A stretch of DNA of 64,000 nt from CAWBRT01 sp963696525 (GTDB lineage: Bacteria; Acidobacteriota; Terriglobia; Terriglobales; Acidobacteriaceae): assembly GCA_963696525.1 (NCBI GenBank), contig CAVOKO010000009.1:868001-932000 (forward strand), given 5' to 3'. The notes under the pieces are model-generated. The model did not search any database. It was not told the origin of the DNA and saw nothing but the letters and a program-made list of their open reading frames with translations. Of the stretch, positions 59,109 through 64,000 are shown piece after piece (the stretch's first letter is position 1; each line of letters opens with the position of its first letter). The position numbers were made by a program, and so were the translations under genes.

Positions 59109-59309
59109 GTGGAACAAGGAACAGTGAAGTGGTTTAACGATGCCAAAGGTTTTGGTTTCATAGCGCGGCAGAATGGCGAAGACGTTTTTGTGCATTTTTC
59201 GGCCATTAAGTCGGAAGGATTCCGCAGTCTCCAGGAAGGGCAGTCGGTACAGTTCGAGGTGACGAAGGGACCGAAGGGACTGCAGGCGGAAAATGTCGAA
59301 GTCCTGTAA
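59109..59309 (+). CDS. cspA: Cold-shock protein CspA-like
   Basis: A 66-residue cold-shock domain. The two RNA-binding motifs are KWFNDAKGFGFI and DVFVHFSAI. The start is GTG at 59109 (VEQGTVKWFND), the position expected for the family. The longer open frame upstream to 59034 reads low-quality sequence. An AAAAAAGG precedes the start by about eleven bases. It acts as an RNA chaperone in the cytoplasm. It is followed 78 bases later by a small basic protein gene. Confidence 0.92.
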   Translation: MEQGTVKWFNDAKGFGFIARQNGEDVFVHFSAIKSEGFRSLQEGQSVQFEVTKGPKGLQAENVEVL

Positions 59310-59387
59310 ACTGAATATGGGCGGACCCCGGGGCAGCGGCTCCGGGATCTCTCCGAGCAATATTTTCTTCTTGGGACAGGAGCATCC

Positions 59388-59588
59388 ATGGCCGGAAACT
59401 CTCGACCGTCATTCACCAAGCGTTCGAAAGAACGCGCCCGCCAGGAAAAGCGGGTAGAAAAGCTACAGAAGAAAGCACAGCGTAAGTTGGAAGTTAAGGA
59501 AGAAACGCCGGTTGAACGCAGCGGGAATCCGGTGATCGCGTACGACGAAGATGGCCAGCCTTTGGCGTTGGACTTCAACGATTTCTGA
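59388..59588 (+). CDS. Small Lys/Arg-rich conserved protein
   Basis: A 66-residue protein. The first 40 residues are a charged helix (KRSKERARQEKRVEKLQKKA), and the end is acidic and hydrophobic (VIAYDEDGQPLALDFNDF). AGGAGC eight bases before the ATG is a good ribosome binding site. The charge pattern suggests RNA or ribosome contact. No named family is recognised. It lies between cspA and the DEAD-box helicase gene. Confidence 0.65.
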   Translation: MAGNSRPSFTKRSKERARQEKRVEKLQKKAQRKLEVKEETPVERSGNPVIAYDEDGQPLALDFNDF

Positions 59589-59628
59589 TCCGCATCCTGC
59601 CCCCCTGGCGGATTGTGCCAGGTGGTGG

Positions 59629-59634
59629 TATACT
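59629..59634 (+). promoter_or_regulatory. Extended -10 element before the DEAD-box gene
   Basis: GTGGTATACT matches the element before ctpA at 13063-13072. It lies about 200 bases before the helicase start, so the leader would be long. The -35 region is weak. Confidence 0.4.
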
Positions 59635-59834
59635 GAATGGGAAAGCTACTGACCACGGTTTTTCAGTGGTGCGAAAGTTCGATCTAACGACTCGAGTCCC
59701 GCCCTTCTGCTACCCCGTACAACTCAGCGGCCATAACTGAAACTGAGCGGCATCCCTAGTCTTATTCGCGAATCGCCTCCCCTGAGTGCGGGTCGCGAGG
59801 CGCCCCTCGAGAAAGAAAGAACTTAACGATTCGC

Positions 59835-61031
59835 ATGATGAAGTTTTCTGAATTACCTCTGTCTTCTGCGCTTCAGCAGAAGCTTGCTGACGCACAATTT
59901 TCAATCCCCACACCCGTCCAGGCCGCCACGATTCCACAGGCGCTCGCAGGCAAGGACATACTGGCCACGGCGCAGACGGGAACCGGCAAGACCCTTGCCT
60001 TCCTGGTGCCGATCATCGAGCGGCTGGCAAGCAGCAACTCGCGCCGCATCGAGGCGCTTATTCTGGTGCCGACGCGCGAACTTGCCATGCAAGTTTGCGA
60101 GCATTATGACAACGTCCGCAGCAACCAACTGGCACCCGCTGCCCTGGTGATGGGCGGAGTACCGGAGAAGAAGCAGCTTCAGGCCCTACGCTCCGGCGCG
60201 CAACTGATGGTCGCTACCCCTGGAAGGCTGGAAGATTTTCTCGGCCGCAAACTGGTCGACCTGCAGCATGTCAACATCTTGGTGCTGGACGAAGCCGACC
60301 GCATGCTCGATATGGGCTTTTTGCCGTCAATCCGGCGTATTGTGGGACGTCTGCCGCAGCAGCGCCAGACGATGTGCTTCTCGGCGACGCTCGAAGTATC
60401 GGTCGCGGGACTGGTCAACGACTACTTAAAGAATCCCGTGCGCATCGCCTTGGGCTCGATTCTGAAGCCCGCGGAAAGCGTAGAGCTGCAGGCTTTTGAG
60501 GTGGCATTGGCGGAGAAACCGGGCGTTCTGCGCGAACTTCTCTACGCTGAAAAAGGCCAAACGCTGATCTTTGCCCGCACCAAGCGGGGCGCCGAACGGC
60601 TGGCTAAAAATCTGGTGCGTGACGGATTCGCCGCAGCCATGATTCACGGCGACCGCTCTCAGGCCCAGCGTACCGGCGCGCTCAATGGCTTCGACGAAGG
60701 CCGTTTCAAAGTGCTGGTTGCAACCGACGTGGCTTCACGCGGCCTCGACGTGAACGACGTCGCCCACGTGATCAACTATGACCTGCCGGCCATGCCGGAA
60801 GATTTTATTCACCGCGTTGGCCGTACCGGACGCGCCGGCGCTTGCGGCCGCGCTTCAACCTTGGTCTCGGGGGTTGAGGTGGTTGAACTGCGCCATATCG
60901 AGCGTATTTTGAAACTCAAAATAACGCGCAAACAGATCGGCACAGATACTGCGTTCAGGGAACCCCGTCCCACCCGGAACACACTTCCGTCCCGCACCCT
61001 CTTCGCCATGCCAGGCGAAGTATTCGTGTAA
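59835..61031 (+). CDS. DEAD-box RNA helicase, RhlE-like
   Basis: A 398-residue ATP-dependent RNA helicase. Motifs in order: Q motif FSIPTPVQAATIP, Walker A AQTGTGKT (46-53), PTREL, TPGR, DEAD in VLDEADRMLDMGF, SAT in CFSATLE, then in the second RecA domain VLVATDVASRGLDV and HRVGRTGRAG. There is no extended C-terminal RNA-binding tail. It is likely to act in cold adaptation, ribosome assembly or RNA decay, together with the adjacent RNA chaperones; this is inference from context. Confidence 0.93.
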   Translation: MMKFSELPLSSALQQKLADAQFSIPTPVQAATIPQALAGKDILATAQTGTGKTLAFLVPIIERLASSNSRRIEALILVPTRELAMQVCEHYDNVRSNQLAPAALVMGGVPEKKQLQALRSGAQLMVATPGRLEDFLGRKLVDLQHVNILVLDEADRMLDMGFLPSIRRIVGRLPQQRQTMCFSATLEVSVAGLVNDYLKNPVRIALGSILKPAESVELQAFEVALAEKPGVLRELLYAEKGQTLIFARTKRGAERLAKNLVRDGFAAAMIHGDRSQAQRTGALNGFDEGRFKVLVATDVASRGLDVNDVAHVINYDLPAMPEDFIHRVGRTGRAGACGRASTLVSGVEVVELRHIERILKLKITRKQIGTDTAFREPRPTRNTLPSRTLFAMPGEVFV

Positions 61032-61441
61032 AGGCTGCCGTGTTTTCCAGGTTCAAGGAAAACGAAAAAAAGTTTCGCCAAGCGCACGCATAAGATCACG
61101 CATAAGATAAAAGACTCGGGCCGCTGCCACAGGTGGCGGCCCGAATCGCATCCAGAACAACTTCCGAATTGGTGTAGCAAAATTTCAAGTGGATGTCATG
61201 GCGACCGTAGCGCCGAGCGCCCGTGGCCGGAGCAGCCAAGCTGCGTACCCGACGTTACACTTGCAAGCAAAAGGCTATTCTGGCGCGGAGGATCGGGGGT
61301 CCCGGCGAGCACCGCTCGTTGGGGTGATTGTGGAACCACCCTTTGTTTTCAGCACATGCGCGATGAGGCGGGTTACATGCTGACAATGCTCTTAGTGTTT
61401 CTGATGATCGACCGGAAACCACGCTAGGGGATTGTGCGCAG
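61032..61441. other. Intergenic region with one hairpin
   Basis: About 410 bases. A strong hairpin, TCGGGCC / GGCCCGA with inner GCCAC / GTGGC (61116-61144), may end the helicase transcript, although no T run follows. The rest shows no gene; a GGGGGTCCC palindrome at 61292-61301 resembles those at 7912 and 30370. Confidence 0.4.
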
Positions 61442-61684
61442 TCAGCGACGGCGAATCATTTGGCTTTTTGTGCCCATCACCCGCCCGCCTTGGGTCAGTC
61501 CGGAAGATAAATCTTGGATCTCGTTTCGCGCCGCGGCCTCGGCGAGTTCGCGCGTGGAGGAATGCCCCCAGGACACCAGTTGGTCAGGGTTCTGCGTCGA
61601 GCAAATCATCCAGTGGTAACGCACTTCTCTATGGTAAGGCTCGGCTTGGATCGAGAACACGTAATTGCCAACCGCATCCGGCAT
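61442..61684 (-). CDS. Small conserved hypothetical protein
   Basis: An 80-residue protein (start MPDAVGNYVF at 61684). Features are VRYHWMICSTQNPDQLVSWG, a helix ELAEAAARNEIQDL and a loop SSGLTQGGRV. The regular pattern suggests a small alpha/beta domain, but I do not know its role. It sits alone between the helicase and the tRNA gene. An upstream ATG at 61699 is less likely. Confidence 0.6.
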   Translation of the reverse strand: MPDAVGNYVFSIQAEPYHREVRYHWMICSTQNPDQLVSWGHSSTRELAEAAARNEIQDLSSGLTQGGRVMGTKSQMIRRR

Positions 61685-61699
61685 CGATACTCCTATCAC

Positions 61700-62089
61700 G
61701 TGGAGTTGACGGAGATCGTCAAAGAAAATGTTATCTGGGCGTGCCGTACGTGGTGAAATCCACCGACCCGCAGCCCAAACATCCTCTCCAGAACACTACT
61801 ATTAAGGAGCGGCAACTCGCGGCCCGATGCTGATAACTGGCTTTGCGCGCCGTTCGAGGAACTGGCACCTGGATGCGCAAAGCAGTCACCCCGGTTCAGG
61901 GCAAGCAGAGATGCGTATGAAGATGTCTATTTTGATACTACGCCGATTACACCGTTTCAGCCAACCCAGACACCCGCAACCGCGGCGCGGGTCGGGCGCA
62001 AAACAGAACACCCGGAGCGAACCGGGTGCTCGTGAAAACGTCAATTTTGATTCGGACTTTGACGCAGAAGCGCAAGCCGCTGAAAGGAT
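61700..62089. other. Intergenic region before the tRNA
   Basis: About 390 bases with no supported gene. It holds the probable tRNA terminator at 62009-62028. Confidence 0.4.
61999..62030 (-). terminator. Terminator downstream of tRNA-Ala
   Basis: Perfect 7-base stem CACCCGG / CCGGGTG (62009-62015 and 62022-62028) with a six-base loop, followed on the minus strand by TTCTGTTTTG. It lies about 60 bases after the tRNA 3' end. Confidence 0.65.
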
Positions 62090-62165
62090 TGGTGGAGCTA
62101 GTCGGGATCGAACCGACGACCTCTGCAGTGCGATTGCAGCGCTCTCCCAGCTGAGCTATAGCCCC
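62090..62165 (-). tRNA. tRNA-Ala (anticodon CGC)
   Basis: A 76-base tRNA on the minus strand. The acceptor stem is GGGGCTA / TAGCTCC. The D arm is GCTCAGCTGGGAGAGC. The anticodon stem is CTGCA / TGCAG around the loop ATCGCAC, which gives anticodon CGC for the GCG alanine codon. The T arm is GTCGG-TTCGATC-CCGAC. The CCA end is encoded (62090-62092). All four arms pair well. Confidence 0.95.
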
Positions 62166-62329
62166 GTCCGGCACACAACCCTGGGAAGCGCGTTGGCGCG
62201 CTCGTGAGTTGGGCCCAGCATGTATATTATCAGCCAGCCGCTCCGCAGGTAAAGCCTGGAATCCTCTGCTGCCACGCCGAACCACCGCCCGTGGGTGCCG
62301 CAAATCACATCTTTCCACTCTGACGCGTT

Positions 62330-62335
62330 TATAAT
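62330..62335 (+). promoter_or_regulatory. Consensus -10 hexamer just before ribA
   Basis: TATAAT ends seven bases before the GTG start at 62343, so transcription would begin at or next to the start codon. No good -35 box is seen. Confidence 0.4.
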
Positions 62336-62342
62336 AAACAGC

Positions 62343-62975
62343 GTGGATTCAATCAAAAAAGTTGCCGAGGCCGACTTCCCCACCCGCTGGGGGCAATTTC
62401 GCATCCTCGGCTTTGAAGGCTACTTTACAAGCTCCGTCCGCTACGCAAACGATTCCCCTGCCGATGTCGAACGCCGCCGGGAAACCGCTGTCGCTCTCGT
62501 CATGGGCGACATACACTCGCAGCCGCCCCTGGTGCGCATTCACTCGCAGTGCCTTACGGGAGACGTATTCGGATCGAATCGCTGCGATTGCCGCGCGCAG
62601 CTTGAAATGGCGCTGGGAAAAATCGCCAAGCTCGGCCGTGGAATCCTCATTTACGAACAGCAGGAGGGCCGCGGCATCGGTTTACTGGCCAAGTTGCAAG
62701 CCTACGAATTGCAGGATGGAGGACTTGACACCGTCCAGGCCAACGAAAAACTTGGCTTCAAGCCCGATTGCCGCGAATACAACCTGCCGGTCGCAATCCT
62801 CACCACACTGGGCGTGAAACACGTGCTGCTGATGTCCAACAATCCCGAAAAGATTGTCGCCGTTGAGCAGGCTGGAATCAAGGTGGAAAGGGTGTCGGCA
62901 CAGGTCGACTCACATCCGCGCTCCGCGAAATACCTGCGAACCAAGCGCGAAAAGATGGGTCACCTGATCACCTAG
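62343..62975 (+). CDS. ribA: GTP cyclohydrolase II
   Basis: First enzyme of riboflavin synthesis from GTP. The 210-residue stand-alone enzyme has the zinc ligands in HSQCLTGDVFGSNRCDC and the catalytic YEQQEGRGIGL. Late conserved parts LGVKHVLLMSNNPEKI and RYLRTKREKMGHL-like sequence are also present. The start is taken as GTG at 62343 (VDSIKKVAEADFPTRWG). An in-frame GTG at 62295 would add 16 residues of poor quality. There is no ribosome binding site before 62343, consistent with a leaderless mRNA. No fused RibB domain is present. Confidence 0.92.
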   Translation: MDSIKKVAEADFPTRWGQFRILGFEGYFTSSVRYANDSPADVERRRETAVALVMGDIHSQPPLVRIHSQCLTGDVFGSNRCDCRAQLEMALGKIAKLGRGILIYEQQEGRGIGLLAKLQAYELQDGGLDTVQANEKLGFKPDCREYNLPVAILTTLGVKHVLLMSNNPEKIVAVEQAGIKVERVSAQVDSHPRSAKYLRTKREKMGHLIT

Positions 62976-63353
62976 CAGGCTGCTGAAAAACAGGTTTGCC
63001 CTTCTGCCCTGATATGAGCGTCCAAACCATTGCTCTGTAGCTCTGTGGGTGAGTTGCGTCATTCTTATAACTGTCGCGGCAGGGACGACTATCGCTGATT
63101 GCCCCGCACAAATCCATACAAGCGCGTGTACGCATACGGCTCTTACGATGGATGGATTGCGCAGAAGAGTGCAACAGGATAAGGATGCAGAATACGAGGG
63201 TGGAGGAACCCATCGGTCGCACGCGAGGAGAGCAATGGCTCCCCTCGCATCATTTATGCATTTCGCGCTTTGCTCGCCTCATACGGCAAACGCGACGCTA
63301 GTGAGTCGAGTTACCCGGAACGGCATCCTTGCTTCAACCCCCACTGACAGGGA
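62976..63353. other. Intergenic region after ribA
   Basis: About 380 bases. It begins with AGCAGGCTGCTGAAAAAC, a half of the repeat also seen near 37695-37823. No gene is supported in the rest. Confidence 0.4.
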
Positions 63354-64000
63354 TTAATACTTTTGGTAAGACAAGATTGTTGTACAGCAAGCAGCAAACA
63401 GGCCTAATCCGACTAAGAACATCAGACCACCTACATAGCTGCCGGATATACCAATGAAAAAACCCATCAGTACCGGTGAAAATGCCGAGCCGCCATTGGC
63501 AACGCCATTCATCATACCTGCTCCGGCGCCAATCGCCTTGCCGGGAACAATGCGTTGCACCATTGCCCAGGCCGGCGCTATCCCGAGTCCGATGGAAGCA
63601 ATCCCCAAGGAAATTAGAATAGCCGCGGTTGTGTTATTTGGGGCATGAGCACCAAAATAGATCCCAGCAGCAGCACCCAGCATGGAGACCACACATACCG
63701 GAGCACGTCGACCTGTCTTATCCGATATATATCCCGATGCCAGCACGCTGGCTATACCAAGGACATAGGGAAGCGAAGACCAAGCACCCATGGCAGCCCA
63801 GGAAAATCCGCGCGCTACTTTAAGATAAGAAGGCAACCATGCCATGGTTCCCCACCATATCGACGCCAGACAGAAATAGTGAAGAGTGACTAACCAGAAC
63901 CGGTAATTGAAAATAAATACCTTTATATTCTCCCAGACCGTCACATGACCGGCCTGAGCTTCAAGCTCCTTTTCGGCCTTTTGTCCGGCTTCGATAAGGT
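63354..64000 (-). CDS. MFS transporter, anion:cation symporter type (5' end beyond window)
   Basis: The C-terminal half of a major facilitator, 215 codons to the edge and open beyond it. Six membrane helices follow a charged central loop (EAGQKAEKELEAQ). The motif between helices 8 and 9 is GYISDKTGRRAP. The pattern fits the ACS family (organic anion or sugar-acid uptake). Base composition is unlike its neighbours: three 60-base lines counted here have 25, 35 and 25 G+C, against 38 in a line of ribA. This suggests a different origin. Substrate unknown. Confidence 0.8.
   Translation of the reverse strand, partial: LIEAGQKAEKELEAQAGHVTVWENIKVFIFNYRFWLVTLHYFCLASIWWGTMAWLPSYLKVARGFSWAAMGAWSSLPYVLGIASVLASGYISDKTGRRAPVCVVSMLGAAAGIYFGAHAPNNTTAAILISLGIASIGLGIAPAWAMVQRIVPGKAIGAGAGMMNGVANGGSAFSPVLMGFFIGISGSYVGGLMFLVGLGLFAACCTTILSYQKY

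Overview
The window looks like about 64 kb of chromosome from a GC-rich diderm bacterium, most probably an acidobacterium (Acidobacteriota, Terriglobia-like). The evidence is LpxD (lipid A), Mla-type lipid transport, a futalosine menaquinone pathway (mqnA, mqnC, mqnD), Tat export genes, many small TPR/DUF proteins of acidobacterial type, and several families of intergenic palindromic repeats. The taxonomic call is inference from protein character; no search was possible.

Layout. 1-3189: dnaE (minus, runs off the left edge). 3337-5078: ArsR-type regulator divergent from an ACT-domain protein and an OsmC peroxidase. 5206-6948: tRNA nucleotidyltransferase/poly(A) polymerase with a long Lys/Ala/Pro tail. 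7264-9930: small DUF protein, lpxD, REC-PAS protein. 9960-12865: SRPBCC protein, M28 lipoprotein peptidase, tatC, tatA (minus). 13146-14753: ctpA. 15103-19824: two TPR proteins, rlpA and thiD, with a dense cluster of palindromic repeats. 20175-22930: secreted DUF protein and three small proteins. 23264-24879: mlaE-mlaF. 24907-29341: unknown protein, topA, dprA. 29461-36279: mqnA, mqnC, a membrane glycosyltransferase, SRPBCC, a small membrane protein, mqnD, HAD hydrolase. 36402-42792: HD-GYP, secreted protein, orphan nuoB, pseudo-receiver, methyltransferase, saccharopine-dehydrogenase-like enzyme, DoxX. 42834-57416: a carbohydrate locus. 57902-62975: RRM protein, CspA, DEAD-box helicase, small proteins, tRNA-Ala(CGC), ribA. 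63354-64000: AT-richer MFS transporter, cut by the right edge.

The most notable system is 42834-57416. It holds a GT84 cyclic-beta-1,2-glucan-synthase-like protein that ends before the usual GH94 domain, an ABC exporter 15 bases upstream of it in the same orientation (an NdvA/NdvB-like pair), two secreted Tat-dependent glucoamylase-fold enzymes (GH144-like), a GH3 beta-glucosidase and a sugar porter. Together they read as synthesis, export, depolymerisation and re-uptake of a beta-1,2-glucan. The tatA/tatC genes of the same window could export the two Tat-signal enzymes.

Caution on sequence quality. About seventeen recognisable genes, including dnaE and topA which should be essential, are broken by frameshifts. 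Where conserved residues let the original frame be inferred, the defect is nearly always one extra base. This looks like consensus error in the assembly rather than decay. Genes are therefore annotated as whole units, with the frameshift positions stated.
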